Assembly: GCA_035498715.1 (NCBI GenBank) | Contig: DATJZV010000090.1 | Span: forward strand, 5,237 to 69,236 | Origin: DASPSR01 sp035498715 | GTDB lineage: Bacteria; Nitrospirota; UBA9217 | Length of the DNA stretch: 64,000 nt | Reading direction: 5' to 3' | In this document: positions 28,222 through 37,683 of the stretch, in pieces | Position numbering within the stretch: position 1 is the first letter of the stretch | Layout: every line of letters begins with the position of its first letter | Position numbers and translations under genes: made by a program | The notes under the pieces: model-generated | The model's database searches: none | The model's input: the letters and a program-made list of their open reading frames with translations, nothing else | What the model was told of the DNA's origin: nothing

Positions 28222-28719
28222 TTACGCTACTGTGCAGGCCTGCCTGGTCATGGTCACGATGGGACGCGACGCCGTACGTACAAGTCGGTTCAAATCCTTT
28301 GCCGAGACATTGCCGTTCCCTGTCACCGCGGGGCTCAAAACGACCTTGTCGATGCCTGTGTGTCCCTTGAGAAATGTCCGTATGCCTGAAATTGCGTCCA
28401 AGTCCGTCGTGTAGACATTCACCTGGATGCCTTCCCGGTGACATTTTTTCACAACTTCCACGATCTTCTTCTCATGTCTCGTATGCTTATCTTGAGAGCC
28501 ACCTTCCATGATCTGCCGAGCTGTATCATGTTCATCGACCTCGGCAAAGCTTACAGCGGTCATGAGGTTCTCAAGCTTTTCCATGAGGTTATTTTTTTTC
28601 TTGACCAGCAAAAGCGTGATGTCCTCATACATTGTCTTAGCGAGTTCAACAGCGTATGAAACTCCTTCTTCGATATTTTCATCAAGATATGTGACGAACA
28701 AAAGCTGCCTCTTCCCCAT
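28222..28719 (-). CDS. Usp-like protein of the TauE operon, first gene
   Basis: A 165-residue cytoplasmic protein with an alpha/beta start (LLFVTYLDENIEEGVSYAVE) like universal stress proteins, a central helical region and a C-terminal segment GIDKVVLSPAVTGNGNVSAK. It lacks the ATP loop of UspA, so the relationship is distant. AAGGAGG is six bases before the ATG. It leads the operon Usp-like, TauE, TIGR02186, tandem Usp, probably Usp, and a consensus sigma-54 promoter stands just upstream. The family is not firmly identified. Confidence 0.7.
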   Translation of the reverse strand: MGKRQLLFVTYLDENIEEGVSYAVELAKTMYEDITLLLVKKKNNLMEKLENLMTAVSFAEVDEHDTARQIMEGGSQDKHTRHEKKIVEVVKKCHREGIQVNVYTTDLDAISGIRTFLKGHTGIDKVVLSPAVTGNGNVSAKDLNRLVRTASRPIVTMTRQACTVA

Positions 28720-28759
28720 TGCTTACCTCCTTAGTAATTTGCTTCTCTGCCATATATAT

Positions 28760-28776
28760 AGCAACAGGGGTGCCAA
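28760..28776 (-). promoter_or_regulatory. Sigma-54 promoter, consensus match
   Basis: Minus strand reads TTGGCAC-CCCTG-TTGCT, matching the -24/-12 consensus TGGCAC-N5-TTGCW at every fixed position. The ATG of the Usp-like gene lies about 40 bases downstream with a strong ribosome binding site. Expression of the TauE operon should therefore need RpoN and an NtrC-type activator. Confidence 0.85.
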
Positions 28777-28840
28777 TATATAACATATTGTTTTTATTAA
28801 AATAAATTAATATGAAGAGAAGCGCTACTGTTTCAAAATT

Positions 28841-28860
28841 GAACGCATATGAACGCATAT
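28841..28860. repeat. Tandem 10-base repeat, possible activator site
   Basis: GAACGCATAT occurs twice head to tail, about 65-100 bases upstream of the sigma-54 promoter, the usual distance for enhancer sites. It is not palindromic, so the match to NtrC-type sites is only positional. The rest of 28777-29178 shows no gene. Confidence 0.35.
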
Positions 28861-29178
28861 AGAGGGAAAGAAACTTGGTAATGGGTTCAAATATTATAGA
28901 AACCCTTTATTAGCAGGCCTGTGATCATACATCATTGTTATTTCTGCAGAGATTTGCGCACGATAGAGGAGAAGTCCTGGTGTTTAAATCTGGAACACAA
29001 TTTTACTTTTAAATACAGTAATAATCTGATACTATTTGGAGCGAGAACATTTTGATACGCATTCATCTTTTTTTTCGTTGTGATCGACGAGCGGGGCATG
29101 ACGATCCTATTTTGGGACCTCGAGACTGCTCCTGGTTACGCGGCAATGATACTATCTGATTGCGTTTAAGAGGAAAGT

Positions 29179-29790
29179 ATGACGGAAGATAATAAGCCTG
29201 GAGAGGAGAAGGCATGGGATATCCTCGCGACGCTGGACGTTGATGATGTCTGCAGGGCTGCGGCAGTGTCTTATGACCGTGCGATGAAACAGTACGTCGT
29301 GAAATCACTCGGCATGAACTTTCTTGTTGCGGTAAAAGACAGGACAATCTCGAGCTCTGCGCCAGGGAGCGATGTGCTGCTGAAAAGACTGGGGTATTTT
29401 TTCAATCTTTCGATCCTCTGGTACTTGGTGAGCGCTAAAGATATCGCCTGTACCGGACGGGTGGTGAAGCTCCAGAATGTAAGAGGCGGGGAAATCTTCA
29501 CCATGGGGTCTCATATACTGCCGCTTGACAAAGTGGCTCAGAGATTCGGGAAAGATAAGAAGGGTTTTTTACTAAAAGGCACAGGCCTTGGAGGAGAGCT
29601 GGTAGAATATGGCGATGCATCCGTGAAGCTCTATCCCTTCCCGAGGATCCCGGCGATTTTGACGCTCTGGCTGGAGGACGAGGAATTTCCCGCTCGCGCT
29701 GACCTCATGTTCGATTCCACCTGCGACATGCATCTGGCCACGGACATTATTTGGTCCATCGCCATGATGTGCGTGCTCGCGATGCTGTGA
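29179..29790 (+). CDS. DUF3786 domain protein
   Basis: A 203-residue cytoplasmic protein with the DUF3786 pattern: KRLGYFFNLSILWYLVSA, then GGEIFTMGSHILPLDKVAQR near residues 100-120 and PRIPAILTLWLEDEEFPARA near the C-terminus. DUF3786 proteins occur in strict anaerobes, acetogens and sulfate reducers; some are fused to iron-sulfur or corrinoid-associated domains, but no function is established. AGGAAA precedes the ATG. It is monocistronic and convergent with greB, whose stop is two bases away. Confidence 0.85.
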   Translation: MTEDNKPGEEKAWDILATLDVDDVCRAAAVSYDRAMKQYVVKSLGMNFLVAVKDRTISSSAPGSDVLLKRLGYFFNLSILWYLVSAKDIACTGRVVKLQNVRGGEIFTMGSHILPLDKVAQRFGKDKKGFLLKGTGLGGELVEYGDASVKLYPFPRIPAILTLWLEDEEFPARADLMFDSTCDMHLATDIIWSIAMMCVLAML

Positions 29791-29791
29791 A

Positions 29792-30322
29792 TCAGCTTGA
29801 GTGCTTTCCTCCCTTATCGTCGAACGGCCGGTATCGCACATTCACGATAGTGATCACGGCATCGCCCTTTGGGCGATTGACCACGACCTCGTCCCCTTTG
29901 GACTTCTTCATCAAGGCCTTCGCCATGGGGGAGTCCATGCTGATCAGGCCTTTGGTGTGGTCAGACTCATCGGGTCCCACGATGCGGTACTCGGAGATAT
30001 CTCCTTCTTCATCCTCGAGCTTGACCCACGCACCGAAAAAGACCCGCGATTCATCGTCAGGGCTCCTGTCGACAACGACAATATGCTCCAGCCGTTCTTT
30101 CAGATGGTGGATGCGGGCATCGATCTCGCGGAGCTGTTTCTTGCGGTAGATGTACTCTGCATTCTCGGACCGGTCCCCCTCGGCTGCAGCGGCGGCAAGT
30201 GCGGCCGTCACTTCCGGACGTTTTACCCTCCAGAGGTGCTCGAACTCATCGCTCAGACGTTTCTTCCCTTCGGGCGTGATATATTTGGAACCCGGCTTTT
30301 GATGCTCTCGATACCTGCTCAT
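29792..30322 (-). CDS. greB: Transcript cleavage factor GreB
   Basis: Rescues backtracked RNA polymerase by stimulating cleavage of the nascent RNA. The 176-residue product from ATG 30322 (MSRYREHQKPGSKYITPEG) has the N-terminal coiled coil with the acidic tip and signature EGDRSENAEYIYRKKQLREI, which distinguishes GreB from GreA, and the C-terminal FKBP-like domain with KGLISMDSPMAKALMKKSKG. A longer frame to 30358 adds no homology. It lies 29 bases after the Rsm22-like gene. Confidence 0.93.
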   Translation of the reverse strand: MSRYREHQKPGSKYITPEGKKRLSDEFEHLWRVKRPEVTAALAAAAAEGDRSENAEYIYRKKQLREIDARIHHLKERLEHIVVVDRSPDDESRVFFGAWVKLEDEEGDISEYRIVGPDESDHTKGLISMDSPMAKALMKKSKGDEVVVNRPKGDAVITIVNVRYRPFDDKGGKHSS

Positions 30323-30351
30323 AACGGGAAATAATAACGCATTATCAGGAA

Positions 30352-31458
30352 TTAGCAAGTATTTTTAGCGATCACTTCCGTATCTTTTCCCACTTTGTAT
30401 CTCTTGCCCTCGTCCAGCAGTTTTTCAAAGCTTACGATATTCCCCCTTTTCAAGGCTCCGAATGCTTCATTCGCTGGTGACTCGTCTTTATCAAGCTTCA
30501 TGATCAATCGCCGTCCCCCCTTGCCGCACAGATAGAACTCGATCTTGCCTTTTGAAATGATCGGCTCGCTTACGATCCTGAATGAATCGGGGCCATAGTA
30601 ATCCATCAGGGAAAGATTGTCCTTTCTGAGAACCGCATAGGAAAACTTGAGCGAATCCTTTCTCAAGCCGGCGAGCTTGTCTATTTCCTTGATTATAGCG
30701 GGCGGATCCCAAGGCACATCCTCGTGGCACCAGTCCTTTGGATTTACAAGAGCAGGACAGTTCTCATTCATGAGACAGGGGGAATAGACATGGAATCCTT
30801 GAGCCAGAAGTCCGTCCCTGACCAAGAGCATCTCACGCGAGGTGTCATGGAGAGCCGGCTCGATAATGATGCAACTCCCGTCATACGCAAGAAAATGCTT
30901 AATGATCTCATTCAGGATGTCGATACGTCTGACGATCCTCTCCTCGTCATTGCGGAACAATTCATTCAGCACGTTCGACAGGATGATCAGGTCGTAGTGG
31001 CCTTTCAAAAGCGGCGCCAATTTTTCTACGCTCGTTTTCACTGAATGCAAAGAAGCATTGATGCGACAGCGCTCTAGGTTGGATGCGAATAACGCAGCGG
31101 CGTCCTTCAGGTTTTCGGCCACATGGTCAGCGACCGTGAATTCGAGAACCGGCGTTTTCTCCAGTCGAGAAAAGAACTCCAGCACGCCGAGTGTGGCAGA
31201 GCCCGGTCCGGAGCCGACATCAAGAATTCGGAGATGTTCTTTTGAAAGTACGTTTTTCTGATGAAGGGAAAGCTCTTCGAGCGGAAGATGAATTTTTGAA
31301 AGGTTAGAGGGCAGATAGTATGACAGGTACGCCTTCCGCAGTCCCTTATCTTTCAGATACGCAACGGGAATGCTTGCCCGCTCTTTCGTGAGCAGCCTTG
31401 AAAGACGAACGACTTCTGCCGCCAGGGAAGTCAATTCTTTGTTCGGGGAACTCTTCAT
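30352..31458 (-). CDS. Rsm22-like SAM-dependent methyltransferase
   Basis: A 368-residue protein of the Rsm22/METTL17 type, associated with the small ribosomal subunit. The SAM-binding loop LRILDVGSGPGSATLGVLEF is near residue 85 and the family block YDLIILSNVLNELF near residue 165. The cysteine-rich motif is visible as SPCLMNENCPALVNPKDWCH near residue 240; such residues bind a metal cluster in mitochondrial homologues. Its expected target is rRNA or ribosome assembly, by homology. It is followed directly by greB on the same strand, a translation/transcription pairing that may be a coincidence. Confidence 0.85.
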   Translation of the reverse strand: MKSSPNKELTSLAAEVVRLSRLLTKERASIPVAYLKDKGLRKAYLSYYLPSNLSKIHLPLEELSLHQKNVLSKEHLRILDVGSGPGSATLGVLEFFSRLEKTPVLEFTVADHVAENLKDAAALFASNLERCRINASLHSVKTSVEKLAPLLKGHYDLIILSNVLNELFRNDEERIVRRIDILNEIIKHFLAYDGSCIIIEPALHDTSREMLLVRDGLLAQGFHVYSPCLMNENCPALVNPKDWCHEDVPWDPPAIIKEIDKLAGLRKDSLKFSYAVLRKDNLSLMDYYGPDSFRIVSEPIISKGKIEFYLCGKGGRRLIMKLDKDESPANEAFGALKRGNIVSFEKLLDEGKRYKVGKDTEVIAKNTC

Positions 31459-31605
31459 GAGATTATTTTATTAGAAATAATGAGTCAATTTACGCGCAAG
31501 TTCTATCGAAACACATTGAGAACCTCACCGCTCCGCACTTATTGGAAGTTTAAACAGGACCGGATTACCCGGAGGGAAGATCGCGGACGCTACAGGACAT
31601 ACTCC

Positions 31606-33480
31606 CTAGTTGTCAAAATACTTGTGCATGAGAATTTGGAAATCTACGAGTCCACGGATGCTATCGAGGGCAGCATCATTTGTGATATTTTGGTAGTCAT
31701 TATATCCCATTTTTAAGGCGGCCTCAAGACGCTCTAAAGCCTCCCGCGGATGACCGCTCAAAGACTCAACGCACGCCAGGCCATATTCCAGATGCGGCCT
31801 GCTACCTCCCAGTTCGATCGCTTCTCTATAATACCTCCTGGACATATCAAGCTTTTTCATCTTGAGATAGACATCGCCCAAACGTGAGAGGGCATCGGGC
31901 GATTGGGGCCTCGACGCCAGTACTTTTTTAAAAGTCAGCTCGGCTTTCTGGAACTCATGGGACAGGAAATAATTGATTCCCAGGTTCATCAATCCATTAA
32001 TATCATCCGGGAATAATTCTGTCAGCTTCTGCAAAAAAGGCCGTGCTTCCGATATCTTACCCTGGCTATTGTAAAGGGCTCCGATATTATTAAGAGCAAG
32101 CTTATAATCAGGATCTAGTGATAATGCCTTCATGAAGGCATCGGCTGCTTCATCAGATCGTCCCTCATCAATGTAAGCCATGCCAAGGCCATTCCAGGCG
32201 AGAGGGGAGCTTGGCGATTTGCGCGCTGTATCCATCCATAAAGACGAGTCGTTACTCCAGACAGAAGTTCTCTGCCATGAAAGCCAGGGAAGTGGCACTA
32301 TCAGGAGACAAAGCATAAGAGACAGGCCTATTTTACGAAAATCATAGGCCTTGTCGGCGGAAGGGAACGCTATAATACCGTAACATGCTGCTGCCCCTAA
32401 TAAGGGGAAATACAGATAACGATCATTCATCAAAGTAACTATGGACACGATCTGGGAAACTGGCAGGAGCCCAACGAAAAAAAGTGCATACCAGAAGAAG
32501 AGCTCTTTTCTTTTTCGATAAAGATAAAATCCCATGAAGATTAATAGAACAACAAACACTGCGGACCACGCAACTGAGCCATCTATTCTTACTTTCATGG
32601 GTGGCATATACATGGCACTTAATTCCGTCGGCCAGAAAATGATCCTGAAATATCGGGCAAGAACGGTGAGCATGGTATAGAAAACGCCAAGAGGACCTTC
32701 AATGGCGTAAGAAATCCGCCCACCATCGTTTTCGGGCATCTGGCTTGTTAAGGCAAGTAATAGTGCGGCTCCTGCAGCAAATAAAAATGGTATCTTATTG
32801 GTTATCCAGGACTTTCGGTTGGACTTTTCATGATAGCAAAGGTCATAGAGAAAAAGAACAAGGGGGAGTATGACCGTTACTGATTTTGACAGAAGAGCGA
32901 GAACGAACGCCAGAATAGAAGAGATGTAAAAGAACTTGTTCTGGGGTTTTCCGGCAGTCCGATAGGATATGTAGAAGTGAAAAGATAACAGGAAAAAGAA
33001 CATTGCTAGAAGATTTTTTCGTTGAGATATCCAAGCGACTGATTCAACCTGAACAGGATGGAACAAGAAAATGAAGGCTGCGAGAAAGCCGAGCGCACGC
33101 CGTCGACTCATGCGAAATAGTAGCAAATAGAATAAAATGCCATTAACAGCATGAATGAGCACATTGGAAAAAATAAAACCACCGGGACGCATCCCCCATA
33201 GGGTATAGTCGATCATATAGGAGATGATATGAAGCGGCGCATAATTCCCTATGTAAAATCGAGTGAATGCGTCCTTCAAATGTTCCACTGTGATGCCTTG
33301 TATTGTTTCATTATCTACGACATACAATTTGTCATCCCAGTTCAACAGAAAATCATGGCTGAGTGTGTTAGCATATACCACAAAGGTTAGGCCGGACAGA
33401 ACGATTACGGGGAGAAGGTGAGGTCTTATTTTTTCGAAAATGGTCTTTCCCATTCTTGTTAGCCCAAGCAGAAACGACAT
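31606..33480 (-). CDS. TMTC-like multi-pass protein with C-terminal TPR repeats (possible GT-C glycosyltransferase)
   Basis: A 624-residue membrane protein. Roughly ten hydrophobic segments (about residues 20-400) carry the N-terminal acidic motif FLLNWDDKLYVVDN and HPVQVESVAWISQRKNLLAM, hallmarks of the bacterial TMTC/DUF1736-type family related to GT-C transferases. At least four tetratricopeptide repeats follow (about 425-600), for example AWNGLGMAYIDEGRSDEAAD and ALNNIGALYNSQGKISEARP. It may transfer a sugar to a surface substrate; the TPRs would face the periplasm. ATG at 33453 is an alternative start. The gene beside it is a glycosyltransferase, supporting a glycosylation role. Confidence 0.85.
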   Translation of the reverse strand: MSFLLGLTRMGKTIFEKIRPHLLPVIVLSGLTFVVYANTLSHDFLLNWDDKLYVVDNETIQGITVEHLKDAFTRFYIGNYAPLHIISYMIDYTLWGMRPGGFIFSNVLIHAVNGILFYLLLFRMSRRRALGFLAAFIFLFHPVQVESVAWISQRKNLLAMFFFLLSFHFYISYRTAGKPQNKFFYISSILAFVLALLSKSVTVILPLVLFLYDLCYHEKSNRKSWITNKIPFLFAAGAALLLALTSQMPENDGGRISYAIEGPLGVFYTMLTVLARYFRIIFWPTELSAMYMPPMKVRIDGSVAWSAVFVVLLIFMGFYLYRKRKELFFWYALFFVGLLPVSQIVSIVTLMNDRYLYFPLLGAAACYGIIAFPSADKAYDFRKIGLSLMLCLLIVPLPWLSWQRTSVWSNDSSLWMDTARKSPSSPLAWNGLGMAYIDEGRSDEAADAFMKALSLDPDYKLALNNIGALYNSQGKISEARPFLQKLTELFPDDINGLMNLGINYFLSHEFQKAELTFKKVLASRPQSPDALSRLGDVYLKMKKLDMSRRYYREAIELGGSRPHLEYGLACVESLSGHPREALERLEAALKMGYNDYQNITNDAALDSIRGLVDFQILMHKYFDN

Positions 33481-33616
33481 AACATAGTGCTAATGAGGCA
33501 AAGAATACTCTGCAGTGATTTATGGCACACATGTTTTTTATACATTTTATTTACCCTATCAGGAGCTCGTCCCAAACCTTAATTTCAGATTTTTTACCTC
33601 TTTCATAAGTCGTAAA

Positions 33617-34375
33617 TCAATACAGTTTTCCCCCCTCTCTCTCGAATAGAGGTGATTGCCGGAGGCCTGTCTTCTGCAAGACGAAGCGCACCGCTGTAGC
33701 AAGTACGCCAAATCCATACTTCATGCTCCTGACAAAATTAATTGAGGAGGCGTCCTCGAAATATTTTGTCGGGCAACTTATTTCCCCGATTTTAAACCCG
33801 AAATAAACAGTCTGGGCCAGCATTTCGTTGTCAAAAACAAAATCATCGGAATTTCGCTCCAGCGGCAGCGTTTCCAAAACCTGCCTGCTGAACGCACGGT
33901 AACCGGTATGGTATTCAGACAGCTTCACGCCGAATACGAGATTTTCAAGAAAAGTAAGAATCCTGTTTGCAATATATTTATAGAAGGGCATCCCTCCTTT
34001 GAGAGCTTCACCTCCGAGAATCCGTGATCCGAGAACGACATCGTAATGGCCTGACGTGATCATGGAGGACATGGCAGTTACCAGCTTCGGCGAGTATTGA
34101 TAGTCAGGGTGGACCATAACGACAATATCCGCTCCGAGATGCAGCGCCTCGCGATAGCAGGTTTTCTGGTTGCCTCCGTAACCCTTATTTTCTGCATGGA
34201 TGATTGTCCGAATGCCCAGCTCTTGTGCCAGTGTTGCGGTACGGTCCCGCGAAGCATCGTCAACAAGGATCACTTCGTCGACGTATTCGTGGGGCAATTC
34301 CCGGTATGTCTGAATAAGCGTCTTTTCCGCATTATACGCGGGCATCACCACGATTAGTTTTTTCCCGAGGATCAT
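33617..34375 (-). CDS. Family 2 glycosyltransferase (dolichyl/polyprenyl-phosphate mannose synthase-like)
   Basis: A 252-residue GT-A enzyme. It begins KLIVVMPAYNAEKTLIQTY, has VILVDDASRDRT near residue 37 and a DxD-equivalent HPDYQY near residue 93, then GSRILGGEALKGGMPFYKYI, the signature of polyprenyl-phosphate hexosyl synthases. No C-terminal membrane domain is present. ATG at 34375 has a good upstream GGAAGG. It would supply a lipid-linked sugar that GT-C enzymes like the adjacent TMTC-like protein could use; that pairing is inferred from position. Confidence 0.92.
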   Translation of the reverse strand: MILGKKLIVVMPAYNAEKTLIQTYRELPHEYVDEVILVDDASRDRTATLAQELGIRTIIHAENKGYGGNQKTCYREALHLGADIVVMVHPDYQYSPKLVTAMSSMITSGHYDVVLGSRILGGEALKGGMPFYKYIANRILTFLENLVFGVKLSEYHTGYRAFSRQVLETLPLERNSDDFVFDNEMLAQTVYFGFKIGEISCPTKYFEDASSINFVRSMKYGFGVLATAVRFVLQKTGLRQSPLFEREGGKLY

Positions 34376-34532
34376 TTCATTTCCTTCCCGAACTCAACCT
34401 CGCGGCACATAAAATGAGGAAGCGGCTCAAGGGGCTTTTAAAACGACCGGTGATCATTACACCGGATAATCATCATTTCAAGCATACTTAAATAGCTGTA
34501 TAGGCAGCAGAAAAAACCGCATCACAAATTCA

Positions 34533-35864
34533 TCACTCTTCTTTCAATATCCTCCACAAACTCGTTCTCGAAATGCCGAGCACTTCAGCCGCTTTGGACT
34601 TATTACCGCCGAACATATCGAGCACTTTTTCGGCATACTCCTTGTTCAATTGCTCAATGGTTTTGACCTCGTCCGGCTCAAGAGTCTCGATCTGGAACAT
34701 CTTGATTGTCTGCGGCAGGCTATCGGGCGTGATGAGATGACCCTTCTCAAGGATGATCGCTCGCTCGACGATGTTCTCGAGTTCGCGCACGTTCCCCGGA
34801 TAGCTATAGTGCATAAGCACATCCATCGACTCTTTGGCGAAGCCTGTGATCTTCTTGCGGGAACTCGGGAGATGTTTCTCCAGAAAATATGCGCAGAGCG
34901 GCGGGATGTCTTCCCTGCGGTCGCGGAGCGGCGGGATGAAGATCTCCATGATGTTCAACCGGTAGTACAGGTCTTCGCGGAATCTCCCCTCGGCAATGAC
35001 GGATCGTACGTTCTGGTTCGTCGCAGCAATAAATCGAACATCGACCTTGATGGGCTTGGTCCCACCCACGCGGTAGAACTCCCCTTCCTCGATCACTTTC
35101 AGGAGCTTGGCCTGAAGGCTCGGGGCCATCTCGGCAATCTCGTCAAGGAACAGTGTGCCTGTGTCCGCGATCTCCACGAGTCCCTGTTTGGTCTTGACGG
35201 CTCCAGTGAAAGCGCCTTTTTCGTGGCCGAAGAGCTCGCTTGCGAGAAGTTCTTCGGTGAGCGTGGCGCAGTTGATTGACAGGAACGGCATGGTCAGCCG
35301 CCTGCTTGTGAAGTGTATTATCTTAGCCAGGAGACTTTTGCCCACGCCTGTCTCTCCGGTCAGAAGCACATTGCAGTCTGTATCTTTCATCCCCTCGATG
35401 ACGCCGAGGATGTTGTTCATGCTCTCACTTTTGGCGATGATCGAAACCTTCCGGTCCAGACCCGCGAAAGCTTTGAGTGCGATGTTTTCCTTTTTCAGGC
35501 TCCTCTGCTCCCGGATCTTTCGCACCTTGAGGACGAGCTCATCGAGGTTAAAGGGTTTGGTGACGTAGTCGTAGGCCCCTTTCTTCATGGCATCCACGAC
35601 CGAGTCGATGCTGCCGAAGCCGGTTATGATGATCACCTCGGTCTCAATCTGCCTCACTTTTATCTTTTCGAGAAGTTCGATGCCTGTGAGACCCGGCATT
35701 TTAATGTCCGCGATCAAGAGATCAAAGTGATCGTTTTCGATCAGCTGGAGGGCGTCCTGTCCGTTCTGCGTTCCGATGGTCAGGTAACCTTCCTTCTGGA
35801 GAGCGTTGCTGAGGTGTTTTAGGGTTATTTCCTCGTCTTCAGCTATCAGTATTTTAAATGCCAT
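34533..35864 (-). CDS. NtrC-family sigma-54 activator (A)
   Basis: A 443-residue response regulator from ATG 35864 (AAGGAAAG upstream). Receiver domain with phosphoacceptor in LLIADIKMPG (about 52); AAA+ domain with Walker A GETGVGKS, sigma-54 contact loop GAFTGA and GTLFLDEIAEM; Fis-type helix-turn-helix at the end (NKSKAAEVLGISRTSLWRIL). It activates sigma-54 promoters, and one candidate target in this window lies at 28760-28776. The histidine kinase gene immediately upstream on the same strand is its likely partner. Confidence 0.94.
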   Translation of the reverse strand: MAFKILIAEDEEITLKHLSNALQKEGYLTIGTQNGQDALQLIENDHFDLLIADIKMPGLTGIELLEKIKVRQIETEVIIITGFGSIDSVVDAMKKGAYDYVTKPFNLDELVLKVRKIREQRSLKKENIALKAFAGLDRKVSIIAKSESMNNILGVIEGMKDTDCNVLLTGETGVGKSLLAKIIHFTSRRLTMPFLSINCATLTEELLASELFGHEKGAFTGAVKTKQGLVEIADTGTLFLDEIAEMAPSLQAKLLKVIEEGEFYRVGGTKPIKVDVRFIAATNQNVRSVIAEGRFREDLYYRLNIMEIFIPPLRDRREDIPPLCAYFLEKHLPSSRKKITGFAKESMDVLMHYSYPGNVRELENIVERAIILEKGHLITPDSLPQTIKMFQIETLEPDEVKTIEQLNKEYAEKVLDMFGGNKSKAAEVLGISRTSLWRILKEE

Positions 35865-36005
35865 GCGTATCTTTCCTTTAATCGGACTATCTAGGATCGA
35901 AAATAATCGAGACCAGAGAGGCGCATAGTGCGCGAAGGGTTTAATCTCCGGACCGTATTCCATTGCGCTCTTCGCGACTTCACGTTAAATTACTGATTCA
36001 GGCTC

Positions 36006-37580
36006 TTATCTTCCAGTCGGCAGCGTCAGGGTAAATGTCGTTCCTTTCCCCACTTCGCTTTCGACAGTGATATCGCCTTTGTGTTTCTTGATGATATTAT
36101 ACACGATTGCCAGCCCGAGGCCCGTTCCCTTGTCCTTGGTTGTGAAGAACGGCTCAAAGATCTTCTCTATCGATTCCTGCTGGATTCCTCTGCCCGAATC
36201 CGATACGGTGATGATGACCGATTGTTCACTGCTCCTTATCTTCACGAACAACTCGCCGATGCCCCCCATGGCGTCAACCGCGTTCGCGAACAGGTTGGCA
36301 AAGACCTGTTCTACCTGGCCTTGGTCCGCACGCACGGTGGCCTGCGAAGAGTCGATATTGAGTGAGAACCGGATTTTCTCAAGGTTCCTTGAACTGCCGA
36401 GATGTCGGTAAGAATCCATGATCAGGTCTTTCAGCTCTACCGCTCGAAACTGAGGCTCCCTCCCGCGGGCGAAATCCAGGAGATCGCTCACGATCCGCTT
36501 GACCCTCTCAGTCTGGCCGACGATGTCGTTTACTGCCTCTTTTACTTCGCGGGAACAGCCTTCGCCGGCCTCTTTGGTAAGCACCTGCGCAGAGAGATAG
36601 ATGTTGTTTAACGGATTATTCAGCTCATGGGCAACACCCGAAGCCAGGGTACCAATGGCAGCCAGCTTCTTGGTCTGCATCAGCTCCTTGTTCTTCCGCT
36701 CGATTTCCTCTTCATGAAGGGCAAGCTGGTCCTCCATCTGATTGAACTTGTCGATCAGTACCCCAACTTCGTCATGAGCACTTCCTTGTGAGAGTGGAAC
36801 GGGCAGATGGGGATATGAGCCCTTTCCTGTTTTTTCAACCACGTTGATAAGGAGCATCAGTCTCCTCACCACGTTCGTGCTGATAAAGAAAAGCATCCCG
36901 ATGCCGACTATGAAGAACAGCGGGAAGAAGATCAGAATGGCCGCCTGCGAAACACGGATCACAGTCTCGGCGTTTTCCCGTGCGACCTTGTCAAGGTCCT
37001 TGGATATGACCATGATATCCTCGCCGGTCTTCCTAAGTGCGGTAATATCGGCATCAAGCTCCCGGAGCCCGGTAATAAGCGAGTGCCCTCGAGCAAGGAA
37101 GAACGCTTTTTCGAGAAAATCTGCGGATTGCGCCGGCCGCTCAAGAAAGGTCGCTTCCACGAGAGAGAAGAACTTTTCGTTTTTCCCGAAGGATGCCTTG
37201 GTCTTTTCGAAAATGCCAAGAAGTCGCTGTGCCGATGATTCAATGGTGTTAAATCGTCGCTCGTATTCAGCGATGCTGCTGCGGAGCGCCAGTTTGTCCG
37301 CCTTATCAATGTCGGGGTTCTGCATCAGGAGGGTTTTAAGCTCGCCAAGATAGGCACGAACCGCAGCCGCCTCTACGTTCGCCTTCTGGTGGCTGTAGAG
37401 AAAATAATTTTTTTCATGTCTCCGGAGCTGGAGCGACTTGCGGTTGATCGTGTCGGTTACCTCCAGATAGCGCACCTCTTTTTTGAGTTCGATAAAATTG
37501 ATATATTCGAACGCTGCGAGGACAGCAATAATGACAGCGCTGATCAAGAAGCTAATAGCGATTTTTTTCTTTAGAGACAT
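36006..37580 (-). CDS. Membrane sensor histidine kinase with long periplasmic helical sensor
   Basis: A 524-residue kinase starting at ATG 37580. Membrane helices at about 6-26 and 215-240 flank a helical periplasmic sensor of about 190 residues. HAMP, HisKA (ASGVAHELNNPLNN, phosphoacceptor His) and HATPase_c (NLFANAVDAM, DSGRGI, GTGLGLAIVYNI) follow. The layout and motifs resemble the kinase at 19873-21282. Flanked by two NtrC-type regulators, it most likely pairs with the downstream one (A). Confidence 0.93.
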   Translation of the reverse strand: MSLKKKIAISFLISAVIIAVLAAFEYINFIELKKEVRYLEVTDTINRKSLQLRRHEKNYFLYSHQKANVEAAAVRAYLGELKTLLMQNPDIDKADKLALRSSIAEYERRFNTIESSAQRLLGIFEKTKASFGKNEKFFSLVEATFLERPAQSADFLEKAFFLARGHSLITGLRELDADITALRKTGEDIMVISKDLDKVARENAETVIRVSQAAILIFFPLFFIVGIGMLFFISTNVVRRLMLLINVVEKTGKGSYPHLPVPLSQGSAHDEVGVLIDKFNQMEDQLALHEEEIERKNKELMQTKKLAAIGTLASGVAHELNNPLNNIYLSAQVLTKEAGEGCSREVKEAVNDIVGQTERVKRIVSDLLDFARGREPQFRAVELKDLIMDSYRHLGSSRNLEKIRFSLNIDSSQATVRADQGQVEQVFANLFANAVDAMGGIGELFVKIRSSEQSVIITVSDSGRGIQQESIEKIFEPFFTTKDKGTGLGLAIVYNIIKKHKGDITVESEVGKGTTFTLTLPTGR

Positions 37581-37683
37581 GATCAATGATGACCTGCCGT
37601 AGAGACTCGGAAACACTGCGGATGAATATGTTTAAACAACGCCTAACTTACTCTTTTCGATCTCCCGTTTATAATTCCTCGAT

